DNA of 64,000 bases from Paramoeba atlantica. Taxonomy: Eukaryota; Discosea. The notes beneath the pieces were generated by a model. That model was not told the origin of the DNA and did not search any database. It worked only from the letters and a program-made list of their open reading frames with translations. The stretch spans positions 372,001 through 436,000 of the forward strand of contig CDRNVI010000009.1 of assembly GCA_977017575.1 (NCBI GenBank). Reading direction: 5' to 3'. Position numbers and translations under genes: made by a program. This document shows, one piece after another, positions 11,247-20,500 of the stretch (positions within the stretch are counted from its first letter, which is position 1; every line of letters starts with the position of its first letter).

Positions 11247-11590
11247 ATTGGGTATGTTATTTCCGTGTCGGTAAGCAACGTGGTTGTAGTACGACTGCCA
11301 TTGACCTCCATGGGCACGAGTTTTCCAAATACAGTTTTCTGCGGGGCACTCCCTTTGTGTCGGACGGTTTTGGGAAGATGGAAACGTGAGAACTGCTTCG
11401 CTCGTCGAAGGTGGGATTTCAAGGGAAGTTCCTTGTACTATTTGGCGTGGAGAGTTGTTTTCGGGGTTATGTTCCGTCGCTTCCCCTTTTAGAGGTGTAG
11501 CTGGTTCGCGCGCTTTTCGATGAGACTTTACGATTCCCCGATTCCCTTTGACGCTTGGGGGTGTGGAAGATGGTTGGCATCGAGTAAACT
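11247..11590 (-). pseudogene. A1 protein, N-terminal part with first zinc finger
   Basis: About 115 codons on the minus strand ending in HGNNIPNDWW, which joins in sense to the WWTKEGRFLC start of the 5968-9079 piece. It holds the first C2H2 finger, CPAENC followed by a His pair (HVAYRH). Upstream is a polar, probably disordered stretch. By analogy with R2 and SLACS these fingers probably bind target DNA. The true start codon is not present. Confidence 0.75.
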
Positions 11591-11925
11591 TTTCTTTTTT
11601 TTTTTTTTTATCCGTGTTGCATGGAGGTATGAAACCTCTTCTGAAGTCTTTATTTGGTTTTTTATTTAATTGCCCAGTAGTATCGTGGCATGTTGATCTT
11701 GAGTACGCCGGATCCATACACAAGTCTTGCTAAGAAAACCGAGCAAACAAGTAAGCAAAGTAAGATGAATCATTGATGTTTTCAGGTTTCGAATAGACCA
11801 GCATATTTTTCTAGGGTAAGCAGCATAAACTTCTAAGATATAGCGATGCTCAACAGCAACAGCCTCCCGTGAAACATCAACATCATACCAAGAATGATTG
11901 AGAAATTTATTTTTGGAGTTCTTTT
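11591..11925 (-). other. Poly(A)-ended fragment with unknown open frame
   Basis: On the minus strand an 80-codon frame ends at 11666, followed by about 60 bp and an A-rich run (T at about 11593-11606). It includes a hydrophobic patch, MIHLTLLTCLLGFL, after EHRYILEVYAAYPRK. No family is recognised. A short 3' region plus A tract suggests a retrocopied mRNA end, 5'-truncated, possibly a processed pseudogene of a host gene. No clear TSD was seen. Confidence 0.3.
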
Positions 11926-13340
11926 ACTGCTTCATACCACCATTGAATCAGTTCCCGAAAGTCTGAAGAATGACGGATCATATGTCCCACCAGTTTTGCT
12001 CGCTGTACTTTATGAATAGTAGAAAACCGGTCGGTATTAACATAGAGAGAAGCGTTGGGGTAGCATAACCCGTACTCATCAACTTTGTTTGAACGGGTGG
12101 CAATTCTTCTCATTGTGTTGACCTCAATATCAATTTTACGGAGCTCCTTTTGAGAAATATGAACTGCTCCCATTCCAAAATTCAGCACAGGGTAAACTAA
12201 GGCATCATAAAGTCGAAGTTTCATCCCTTCACTTAGAGGAGAAGACCAAATTCCATTTAAACGATGGAGTGATCCCCATGCAAGCTTTAATCGATCTTTT
12301 ACGGTGGAAGAAAAATCTTGATCTTGACGTTGCCCCAGATGCCTGTATGACCCCACCTTTGGTACCTCCAAGTTGTTGTTGTAGATGACGGGGTCGTTTT
12401 CGGAACGTGCAACTTTACCAAAAGACATCCATGCAGTTTTCGTTTGACCAACCTCAAGTCGTAGATTAGCTTTGACTGCTTCCCGAGAAACGCTGTTTAT
12501 CATATTTTGCAAACCTTCCCTCGAATCACTAAATAGAGCGACGTCGTCGGCATAATCGATATCACTCAGTCGTTTTTCGTTTAACCCTCGTTTTCGTGTA
12601 CCTCTAGATTTCTGAAGAACACCATCTGATCCGTCGTCCAGAGCCTTGTGTAGAATCCTGTCCATCACCATAACGAATAGATAGGGAGCTAATACATCCC
12701 CTTGTAGAATCCCTGTGGTGATTGGAAAAGGTTCAGTATTACCAAACGGCGTTCGAACTGTTCCTTTCAAGTCGCGATAGATGGACAAGATTGTGGTGGA
12801 CAATCGATTGCCAACTCGGAAAGCATTTAGGCAGGCTTTTATAGCAGCAAAGGATACGGAGGGAAATGCTTTAGCAAAATCTACAAAGGCTACCATTATT
12901 CCGTCTTTTCGAAAAGCCTTGGTTTTAACCTCGTTCATAATGATTTGGGCGCCAGCTGTAGATCTGTTTGGCCGAAACCCATACTGATTATCGCGTAGGA
13001 AACCTTCTACGCTGGGCCGAATGCGTGAAAGAATCATGTGATTCATCAGTTTAACAACGCTATTCACCACACATATCGGCCTCCAGTTTGAAATGTCAGT
13101 GAGATCCCCTTTCTTTGGTATGGGTATCTGGAGTGTCATTCGCCAAGCTTCATCCGTAGACCCGGTCTCATAAACTTTGTTTATTATACCTAAAAGCTGC
13201 TCTCTTAGAACTTCGTGACTTGCGATAGCTTGTAGGGCCTCCATAGGTATTCCGTCGCGTCCGGGTGCTCGTCCTCTCCCAAAATGCTTCACTGACAAAG
13301 TCAACTCCTCAACAATAAATGGGCCATCCTCGATCGGCAC
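11926..13340 (-). pseudogene. ING copy 3, RT fragment
   Basis: A fragment of about 470 codons, open on the minus strand. It enters just before RT block 1 (RGRAPGRDGIPMEAL) and shows FVDFAKAFPS, GILQGDVLAPYLF and an intact IDYADDVALF box. It ends at LIQWWY, equivalent to the point after RT in copy 1. Endonuclease, RNase H and the 3' end are missing. The RT core itself looks undamaged. Both ends are joined to unrelated sequence, so it is a piece of an element. Confidence 0.8.
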
Positions 13341-13374
13341 GAATAAAAAAAAAAAAAATAATGGTGGAATAGGG

Positions 13375-13646
13375 TTTTTTTTTTTTTTTTTTTTTGCAAT
13401 AAATAGGGGGGGAGAAGTATAAAACGCGGCATTGCCTCTATATTTTTACTCCGTAGACGAACCAAGTAGGTCCATTGGGGGGGGTATATGATTTGTAAGC
13501 AAGCAATCAAATTAGCAATTTCACATGTTGTAGCCCAAAACTAATAATTCAACCTGCCTTAAGTTACAGTATTTATGATTTTGATAACAATAATAATAAA
13601 AAGAAGCAATTTATGCCCAATCCATTCGCGCGTTCCGGACCGGGTC
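13375..13646 (-). repeat. RLE-A 3' UTR fragment with poly(A)
   Basis: T run 13375-13395, then the last part of an RLE-A 3' UTR to the GGACCGGGTC segment, where the next T run begins. The 227 bp from GTATAAAACGCGG onward match 13854-14086 closely, so this is either a local duplication or two sister inserts. Confidence 0.75.
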
Positions 13647-13824
13647 TTTTTTTTTTTTTTTTTTTTTTTTTTTTGGTGTTGAGATACAATCTAAGAAGCA
13701 ACGTTCAGAGCTGGGCGTTTGTGGTGTTTCCGGCAAATTTTGCGGTTCACTGTTCGGAAAAAAAGCATGCGCTGGAGCCGACGTTGTGTCGGGTGTGTCC
13801 GAAAAGATATCAAAAGCATAGACG
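13647..13824 (-). other. RLE-B N-terminal linker fragment ending in poly(A)
   Basis: T run 13647-13674, then 150 bp whose minus strand reads open for 50 codons and ends SSERCFLDCISTP before the A tract. The FLDC-STP motif matches FFDCDTP in B3, FFDCNSTP in B6 and IHDCISTP in B4, all in the low-complexity linker before the WxF domain. A coding-internal fragment with an A tail is unusual. Confidence 0.55.
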
Positions 13825-14113
13825 TTTTTTTTTTTTTTTTTTTTTTTTTTTTTGTATAAAACGCGGCATTGCCTCTATATTTTTACTCCGTAGACGAACC
13901 AAGTAGGTCCATTGGGGGGGGTATATGATTTGTAAGCAAGCAATCAAATTAGCAATTTCACATGTTGTAGCCCAAAACTAATAATTCAACCTGCCTTAAG
14001 TTACAGTATTTATGATTTTGATAACAATAATAATAAAAAGAAGCAATTTATGCCCAATCCATTCGCGCGTTCCGGACCGGGTCTTTCGACCTCTCCACGG
14101 CCTGACTTGTGAA

Positions 14114-14116
<3 letters not shown>
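13825..14116 (-). repeat. RLE-A 3' UTR fragment with poly(A)
   Basis: T run 13825-13853, followed by a 3' UTR portion reaching the GTTCACAAGTCAGGCC segment, where the next T run starts. It is part of a chain of same-strand, tail-to-head pieces. Confidence 0.75.
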
Positions 14117-14152
<36 letters not shown>

Positions 14153-14517
14153 AAGCAATCAAATTAGCAATTTCATATTTTGGAGCCCAAAACTAGCAAT
14201 TCGATCTCCCGTAAGTATAAGAACATTAAAAACAATAACAATAAAAACAAGCAATACAGACCCAATCCATTCGCGCGTTCCGGACCGGGTCTTTCGACCA
14301 CTCCACGGCCTGACTTGTGAACCCTTCCCTTGCTATATGGGAGGGCGCAGGCGCGGGCCTGTGTCGACAGCGACACGGTCGCGAAACAGGATGCTGGCCG
14401 ACGGGGAGGAGATTCACTACCCGTGTACTACCTCACTTGGGGTACCTAGCCCTCGCGGGCTAGGCGTGAGCATAGACTCTGTCGACCCGACCAGCACCCG
14501 TCCTGGATACCATGGCG
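14117..14517 (-). repeat. RLE-A 3' UTR, alternative 3' end
   Basis: T run 14117-14147, then the 3' UTR from the GCTTGTTTTA point through stems 1-4 to the GATACCATGGCG segment. The usual last 130 bp (CCCCAATGGACC and beyond) are missing, and the A tract follows GCTTGTTTTA directly. The same end is seen at 15141 and 60835. Confidence 0.75.
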
Positions 14518-14739
14518 TTTTTTTTTTTTTTTTTTTTTTCTCTCAATTTTCGAAGAGAAACTATCTCCGTATAAAATAGAAAATATATAATATTTAGATG
14601 TCAACGGATATTATCTCTCAGCTATTTCACCATTATAGAATATTTCTAAAATCTATTACTTGTCTTCGAGGTGCTCCCGAAGTTGGGAGTATACCACGAG
14701 GCCGTTGAAGTTTTGCAACAGTAGCTTGAACGAGAGTTC
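14518..14739 (-). pseudogene. RLE-B C-terminal end with 3' UTR and poly(A)
   Basis: T run 14518-14539, a short AT-rich 3' UTR, then a C-terminal coding piece FKLLLQNFNGLVVYSQLREH on the minus strand, matching the end of B1 and B2. At about 14739 it is joined to an ING fragment, not to its own upstream sequence. Confidence 0.65.
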
Positions 14740-14990
14740 CGTCTCGCGGGCGTTCAATAGGGTCGAAACTGATATTTGGATCTCCTGCATCATAATTACT
14801 GAATTTTAAGAAATGTTCACGGATCGCTTGTAGTTTCATATCACGCGTCTCACCATTTGTATTGAACTGAGTACGGTATTGTCCACATATTTGCCGAAGA
14901 GTTCTCCATGGATTTGAGTGATTCTTGCGAAGCTTGTTCTCAAGTTCTAAGCATTCTTCCGAAATGGTCTGTTCAATATCTTTTTTATGT
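14740..14990 (-). pseudogene. ING fragment between endonuclease and RT
   Basis: Minus-strand sequence encodes NPWRTLRQICGQYRTQF and DAGDPNISFDP, matching the NPWRTLRNICGIYRDTL and GNPDIEFDE region of ING copy 1. The 5' end stops inside a KEHKKDIEQ motif at an A-rich run. The other side is fused to an RLE-B tail. The fragment at 35241-36255 stops at the same KEHKK motif from the other direction. Confidence 0.6.
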
Positions 14991-15140
14991 TCTTTTTTTT
15001 TTTTGCGATGCGAAACAACAGCACAAATAATTTTTCATATACCATCCCAGAACTCACAAAAGGATAACGATAGCAAATTTATTTCTATCGAAATTTTCTT
15101 TTTTTTTTTTTTTTGCAGTTCTTTTTTTTTTTTTTTTTTA
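14991..15140 (-). other. About 100 bp of unknown sequence between poly(A) tracts
   Basis: T runs at about 14991-15004, 15103-15116 and 15124-15139 enclose 15005-15102, AT-rich sequence with no frame or family I can recognise, and a 7-bp GCAGTTC island. It fits the chain of poly(A)-ended pieces on the minus strand. Confidence 0.4.
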
Positions 15141-15258
15141 ACAAGCAATCAAATTAGCAATTCTTTTTGTTTCCACAGATGTACCTTTTGTTTTTTCTCA
15201 GCCCAAAACTAGCAATTTAATCTCCCCTAAGTATATACTACAAACAAGAAACAGTAAA
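15141..15258 (-). repeat. RLE-A 3' UTR distal fragment
   Basis: Only the distal part, from AACAAGCAATC to about CAGTAAAAA, cut by the 5' boundary of B2. The poly(A) follows the GCTTGTT point, as at 14148 and 60835. Confidence 0.65.
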
Positions 15259-15259
15259 A

Positions 15260-18200
15260 ACTAATCAAAGCCATCCGGAATCCTCGACAATTGCAGGCGG
15301 ACATGAACAAGCGCCAGAATCTCGGTTGATTAAAATCAAAAAGAAATGGCAAGACTTCGTAGGGACATACCGAAACCAAACGCCACAGCATGGACCAATC
15401 GTAAACACAGGCACAGGATACCAAGGCAACATCGATACCACGGCCCACGCGCCACTAAATCGCGAAGTCCAAGAATCTAGGGCTCATAATCTCAGTCCAC
15501 ATGACGAGGGCGCAACAAGTCGAGAGCAGACTGACGATTCCAACAATGACAATCGAGACCCCCTTTTCCACGATTGCGAATCGCCAGTGCAACAACGAAA
15601 CAATGATGAGGGTCCACCATTGCCAGCTCCTCTATCACCACCTGAACCGATCGATCACGAAGGATACAAAAATTTAACCAATGGAATAGATAACGACCTA
15701 CAATCAGCGTGCACAATAGATCCGCGATACAATTTTCCATTGACAGCCGAAGGAATATCCAATGCTATAAACAAGGCAAAAGCGGGCGATATATGCGATC
15801 TGACCTGGGGTTTCGATTGCCAAGACACGCTTAGTGTATCAAGGGGAACTGTATCATCAGCAAATCACAGGAGTGGACGAACAAAGTTGTCGATGGAATA
15901 CTCAGGAGTTCAAGGCCACAAAGTAAATAACACGTTCAAGGGTTTTCTTCCACCGCAAACGAATGTTCGAGTTTACAAAATACAATGGGTTAAAAGACAG
16001 ATTCCGATGGACCACAGTGAACGCAGCAAAACGAACGTCAGCCAAACAGTTACAAAATACACGGAAGAAGATTTAGATCTAACCCCCATGCCCAAACTCC
16101 GAGCAATCCACGCCGACTTTGCACCATGCGTCATCGCCATATACAGGGACATCATAAGAGACTACGCAATCAGCTCGTATGATCTTAGGAACGATATCTG
16201 GAACAGAGTCCTATCGGCGATGAAACATTCGTTGACGGTCGTACGAACAGCATCGCGTCGACAGAAGCGGAGGCGTCCGTTCCGGGACGACGAAAATGAT
16301 ATGGACACGGATGAGAAGAGCAAAGCCGAAATGCGCACGATTAAGAAAGCAACCCGCCTAGCGTTAGAAGGATGCGTAACCAAGGCAACAAAAGTTCTGG
16401 ATCAAGAAGTGCGACCACATGAACTCACGGATGACGAAATATGCGAAAAACTCAAAGATCTCCATCCGCAAAACCACGAGACATTTGATCTCCCGGACGA
16501 TTCCCCAGAAATAGCAATAATCGCAACTGAAGAGCTCCGAGCAGCAGGTCGGCGACTTGTGAAAGGATCGGCACCGGGTCCAACGGGAACTACCGACACA
16601 ATTATCCGTCTCCTTATGGATGACGAGATATGTTGCGTCTCAATGTGCCATATGCTTGCTGACCTCATAAACGGTTTCCTGTCGAAGCAAGTGATGAACC
16701 GCCTCAAACGCTCCCGCCTAGTAGCGATACCAAAAGTGGACAAAGGCATTCGACCAATATGCGTCGGCGAAGTGTTCCTAAAGTTGGCCGGAATCGTACT
16801 GGTAGCGCGACATGAGCACACGCTCGAGAAACTGTTTGCTCCTTTACAATTCGGTGTCTCCATACAGTCTGGATGTGAAAAGGTAGTACATCGCCTACAA
16901 AGTCATTACCAAGAAGGGAAAGCGATTTTATCCATTGATCTCGCCAACGCTTTCAACTCACCCATGCGCAGTGACATCGCGAAAGTTGTTTTCGGTCTGT
17001 GTACATTGCGACCGTTTCGAAGATTCTTCCACACCGAATACTCCGAGGCATCGGAGCTTTTATATTATGGAAAGAATGGCGAGCACTATGAAACGATATA
17101 CAGCTCTGCTGGAGTTCGGCAGGGCTCTCCGCTGTCCACCCTATACTTTTGCGCCTTCATGCAGCCCATCTTGGAAACGCTTGCGGCAGAATTCCCACAA
17201 GTAAAGATTTTTGCCTTCATAGACGATATTAATATGGCGTCCGAGGATCATCAAGCATTGGCCAACGCATTTCTTCGCTTACATGGTCTCCTGGCTGAAA
17301 AACGAGTTAAAATGGCAAAACATAAATGCGTGTGGTTTAGTGGAAAGAACAAAATCCCGATCCCGGAAACTCTTCAAACAGAGGGTGTAAAAACAGAAAA
17401 CGCAGCGACAAAGACGCTCGGAGCTTTCATAGGAGATGATGAGGTGGTCAGCGAGTGTTTAGCGCAAAAGCTTAAGAAGCATGAAGCAATTTTTCGACGT
17501 CTAAAGCTCATGGGGTTGAACAACATATCGCTGCTCTTACTCTCGAAAAGCGTAAACATCCGACACAGATACCACACTCGGGTACACACGCCAGCTGCTT
17601 CCGAAAAGCTATGTAAACAATTCGATAAGGAGGTTGAAGAGGTAATGCGCACATGGCTCGGTAAAATGTCCGACAAACACATCTCCTGGTGTCGACTGCC
17701 CGTCAAGAAAGGTGGACTCGGTCTACCATCATCGGCCGAAACTCGCAATGCTGCTTACAATTCTTCGAAACGCGTTTCTCTAGAGCGCTGTAAAATCAAC
17801 TCAGCTCGGTTAACGCATGACGAAGAGATGATGCGGGAAAGCGAAGTAGTAAGTGATGATGGTGCCGTGACAGATGCAATGTTAAATCAGAAGGTATATC
17901 AGGAACTCACTAAGAAAAATGAGGAGGTAGCACCGTTGGTAAAAGCGTGCAGCGAGAAGGGGAACCACGACTGGCTACAAGGCAGAACGAGATGCATCCC
18001 ATCCTCCCAATTCACACTGGTGGTAATGGCGCGACTCGGAATCGCGCACAGAAGAATGCCGAATAATTTTCTGTGCCCTGGATGCAAGATGATCCTTGAG
18101 TCTAAACACTCTCTGGCACATTTACTTGGCTGTGTAAAATGCACGGGGGCAAATGCAACGACAAGGCACAATGCACTAGTTCGGCACATATACGATCTAT

Positions 18201-18697
18201 GTCTGCGAGCCGGGATCCCATGCGAGCGTGAACCGCGACAATTCACATCATACCGATGCCTTAAATGTACCGAAGCGGTGAGCGAACAGCGAAAACAGGA
18301 GCATCAGAAAACATGTGGAACCACATCCTTCCATCGAAGCGGCCCGGACCTCGTGATCTTTTGGGTGTCGGGTGAAATATTTTATGATTTCACGGTAACA
18401 AATGAACTATCGAAATCAAACATCCACAAACGGGGAGCCCAACTGATGCAGGAAGCAGAAAAAAGGAAGCTGGACACTTATGTAAACTCCGATCTAATTC
18501 CTCGGGAAAAATTTGTATGTCTATCAGTGCTTGCCGGAGGAGCCATGAACAAAAGCAGTGTCGCCCTTCTGAAGGCATTAGCTGATGCAAACGGACGTGA
18601 TCGTGAAACCGTAGTGCGAGATTTTGGAATGCATCTACAAGAATTAAACGGTGTCATTCTGAACGCTCAAATGGGCAAAGCGTTGTCGCAAGTTTAA
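15260..18697 (+). CDS. B2 protein: WxF domain, RT, zinc knuckle, RLE
   Basis: 1,145 codons open from the boundary. No convincing ATG near the start. Order: polar linker with LFHDCESP; WxF domain around codons 170-250 (AGDICDLTWGFDCQ to NVRVYKIQWV); a helical linker with an Arg cluster; RT with RPICVGEVF, ILSIDLANAFNSPMR, GVRQGSPLSTLYF and catalytic FAFIDDINM; thumb with LPVKKGGLGLPS; knuckle CPGCKMI, HLLGC, TRHN; second Cys set (CLKCTEA, then H and C); RLE with RSGPDLVIFW and EIFYDFTVTNE. Layout and order match R2/CRE-type single-frame elements. Every catalytic motif looks present, so this copy may be young. Confidence 0.85.
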   Translation, partial: TNQSHPESSTIAGGHEQAPESRLIKIKKKWQDFVGTYRNQTPQHGPIVNTGTGYQGNIDTTAHAPLNREVQESRAHNLSPHDEGATSREQTDDSNNDNRDPLFHDCESPVQQRNNDEGPPLPAPLSPPEPIDHEGYKNLTNGIDNDLQSACTIDPRYNFPLTAEGISNAINKAKAGDICDLTWGFDCQDTLSVSRGTVSSANHRSGRTKLSMEYSGVQGHKVNNTFKGFLPPQTNVRVYKIQWVKRQIPMDHSERSKTNVSQTVTKYTEEDLDLTPMPKLRAIHADFAPCVIAIYRDIIRDYAISSYDLRNDIWNRVLSAMKHSLTVVRTASRRQKRRRPFRDDENDMDTDEKSKAEMRTIKKATRLALEGCVTKATKVLDQEVRPHELTDDEICEKLKDLHPQNHETFDLPDDSPEIAIIATEELRAAGRRLVKGSAPGPTGTTDTIIRLLMDDEICCVSMCHMLADLINGFLSKQVMNRLKRSRLVAIPKVDKGIRPICVGEVFLKLAGIVLVARHEHTLEKLFAPLQFGVSIQSGCEKVVHRLQSHYQEGKAILSIDLANAFNSPMRSDIAKVVFGLCTLRPFRRFFHTEYSEASELLYYGKNGEHYETIYSSAGVRQGSPLSTLYFCAFMQPILETLAAEFPQVKIFAFIDDINMASEDHQALANAFLRLHGLLAEKRVKMAKHKCVWFSGKNKIPIPETLQTEGVKTENAATKTLGAFIGDDEVVSECLAQKLKKHEAIFRRLKLMGLNNISLLLLSKSVNIRHRYHTRVHTPAASEKLCKQFDKEVEEVMRTWLGKMSDKHISWCRLPVKKGGLGLPSSAETRNAAYNSSKRVSLERCKINSARLTHDEEMMRESEVVSDDGAVTDAMLNQKVYQELTKKNEEVAPLVKACSEKGNHDWLQGRTRCIPSSQFTLVVMARLGIAHRRMPNNFLCPGCKMILESKHSLAHLLGCVKCTGANATTRHNALVRHIYDLCLRAGIPCEREPRQFTSYRCLKCTEAVSEQRKQEHQKTCGTTSFHRSGPDLVIFWVSGEIFYDFTVTNELSKSNIHKRGAQLMQEAEKRKLDTYVNSDLIPREKFVCLSVLAGGAMNKSSVALLKALADANGRDRETVVRDFGMHLQELNGVILNAQMGKALSQV

Positions 18698-18829
18698 AAT
18701 TTAATCTTTAGTTATTCAATAGCCAGCTTACAAAGACGCGTAAGCTTAGTTAGTTACTATCCCCCTGACAAGGGGGGTAGCGCCAATACGAAACGGAAGA
18801 AAACAAAAAAAAAAAAAAAAAAAAAAAAA
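15260..18829 (+). mobile_element. RLE-B copy B2
   Basis: Plus-strand element with an uninterrupted frame, a 3' UTR with the AGCTTAC/GTAAGCT hairpin (about 18727-18750) and poly(A) at 18805-18829. The 5' boundary at about 15260 lies inside coding sequence, so the element is probably slightly 5'-truncated. The flanking RLE-A 3' UTR pieces face opposite ways, so no TSD could be matched. Confidence 0.85.
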
Positions 18830-19047
18830 CGGAACGCGCGAATGGATTGGGCATAGATTGCTAGTTTTTATTGTTATTGTTTTTATTGTTCTTATACTTA
18901 CGGGAGATCGAATTGCTAGTTTTGGGCTCCAAAATATGAAATTGCTAATTTGATTGCTTGTTTTAAAATCATATACCCCCCCAATGGACCTACTTGGTTC
19001 GTCTAATGGGTCAAAATATAGAAGAAGAAAAAAAAAAAAAAAAAAAA
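18830..19047 (+). repeat. RLE-A 3' UTR fragment with poly(A)
   Basis: Starts at CGGAACGCGCGAATGG right after the B2 poly(A). It keeps the distal half, stops at CAAAATATAGAAG and gains poly(A) at 19028-19047. This is a third 3' end position for the family, about 40 bp short of the usual one. Confidence 0.7.
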
Positions 19048-19048
19048 C

Positions 19049-20500
19049 ATGGCATATTCTCTTAGAACCACACCCACCAATTCCGTCCATGAGTTATGCG
19101 AAGAACTTGACACAGCAATACTACATACCACGGAACGCTCTATATGTCCTTTAAATGAAGATGCTGCCGCACAAGTACAACGTCCAAAATCTTACGGTGG
19201 ATTCGGGCTGCGCTCTTCAGCGATGCATGCCTCATCGGCGTATGTTTCCTCAGTCTCTTTCGCAGCGGATAAGGACAACTGGAACTCCCTCGACGCAAAA
19301 GATTTTGCTGATGCAGTACTGGACGTCAATTCACGAGCGGGCACCAGCGTCCTGGAAGAGAAAACCGGTCTAATTTCCCCTCAGCACGCTTCCTCTCTCT
19401 CTCACCTCAAAAAAGTACTGGGTCTCCGTGGATCAAAACGACCTCTCCCGGCGAATCTTCCCGTAGCACCACCCGGAGACACGACGACCCCTTACTTTGA
19501 ACAAACGAAACTCGACCACGAGTTTTCATCTTCCAACGACCGAGTCGCACGCCAAAAGGTGCTCAGCCGTGCAATTTCTTCCCGCGAGTACACCGATGCA
19601 TATCAGAAAGCTGATCCTCAAACGAGGGCACGTTGGATATCTCAATCTGGAAAAGGGGCAGGTGACTGGCTGTTTGTCACGCCCTCCAGGGAAAAGGGGC
19701 ACGCCTTTACTAAAACGGAGTTCCGCACCCTGTGCACCTGGTGGCTAGGACAAAAAGTATATCCAGAAACACACCCCTGTCCCGTCTCAGGCTGCACGCT
19801 TCCGATGGGACCACAAGGAGACCACGCATTGGTCTGTAAACACGACTACGGGATCTCTGCGAGGCATAATGCCTTGGCCCTCCAGTTCTTTGACGTTTGT
19901 CAAAAGGCCAATTTGTCTCCGAAAAGGGAGCACAGCCTCGGCAACAGAGGTCCAGGGGGGGCACTCACAAGACCAGGGGATGTGTTCCTTCCGAGCTACA
20001 CGCTCGGTAAAGGCCTTGTCTTTGATTTTGCGGTGACCCACGTCCAGCAACAGAAATATACGGACCTGGTCCGTTCTGCTGGCATGGTAGCTGCAGGGGC
20101 CTTCGCAGAGAAATATGCAACGAACCACAAGCGTGGACAAAGGCAAGAGGCTATAGAGGCCGGACATGATTTCACCGCCATGGTAGTGGAATCGTACGGA
20201 TCATGGAGCCCGACGTCCCTCCATATGCTGAAGAAGATCGCGGGAAAAAGAGCCGCAGCATGTAAGGGTGATATGTCCGAGCAAGCGTCAATGTTTTTTC
20301 TTCTCCAGGACATGAACGTTACGCTCATGCGGTCTCAGGCACGAATGCTTGTAAGACGCATGGCAGACGTGGATATCCATGCCAGTCTCGCTTTACTGAA
20401 CGAGGCACCCTCTGACACCACACCAAATCGTGCCAGCTGCGGACCGGCAGGAGCGATCGAGCCTACAGTGCCTATTCTCACGCCTCGCCTTCGTGAGTGA
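19049..20500 (+). CDS. A2 protein, thumb to RLE
   Basis: Open from the truncation point to the stop at 20498-20500. It contains the thumb with YGGFGLRSS, the region TRARWISQSGKGAGDWLF, the knuckle CPVSGCTLP, HALVC, ARHN and the RLE with LTRPGDVFLP and LVFDFAVTH. There is no RT. The ATG at 19049 is internal to the family protein, so it is not evidence of a separate gene. Sequence is almost the same as residues 797-1279 of A3. Confidence 0.75.
   Translation: MAYSLRTTPTNSVHELCEELDTAILHTTERSICPLNEDAAAQVQRPKSYGGFGLRSSAMHASSAYVSSVSFAADKDNWNSLDAKDFADAVLDVNSRAGTSVLEEKTGLISPQHASSLSHLKKVLGLRGSKRPLPANLPVAPPGDTTTPYFEQTKLDHEFSSSNDRVARQKVLSRAISSREYTDAYQKADPQTRARWISQSGKGAGDWLFVTPSREKGHAFTKTEFRTLCTWWLGQKVYPETHPCPVSGCTLPMGPQGDHALVCKHDYGISARHNALALQFFDVCQKANLSPKREHSLGNRGPGGALTRPGDVFLPSYTLGKGLVFDFAVTHVQQQKYTDLVRSAGMVAAGAFAEKYATNHKRGQRQEAIEAGHDFTAMVVESYGSWSPTSLHMLKKIAGKRAAACKGDMSEQASMFFLLQDMNVTLMRSQARMLVRRMADVDIHASLALLNEAPSDTTPNRASCGPAGAIEPTVPILTPRLRE

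Larger units (their letters stand above)
5423..11590 (-). mobile_element. RLE-A copy A1, split by B1
   Basis: Minus-strand CRE/R2-type element. Poly(A) reads as T at 5423-5445, the 3' UTR is 5446-5967 and the coding region starts at 5968. The reading frame breaks at 9079 and resumes at 11238, where B1 lies between two copies of TCCACCAG. The N-terminal piece stops at about 11590 beside another element's A tract, so A1 is also 5'-truncated. Confidence 0.85.

Noticed and set aside
13600-13910. Small ORFs made of Phe or Lys runs
   Set aside because: They read through poly(T) or poly(A) tracts and have no other support.
19710-20330. Minus-strand ORFs of 84-126 codons repeated in A2 and A3
   Set aside because: They are shadows of the conserved RLE-A frame and are repeated only because the DNA is.
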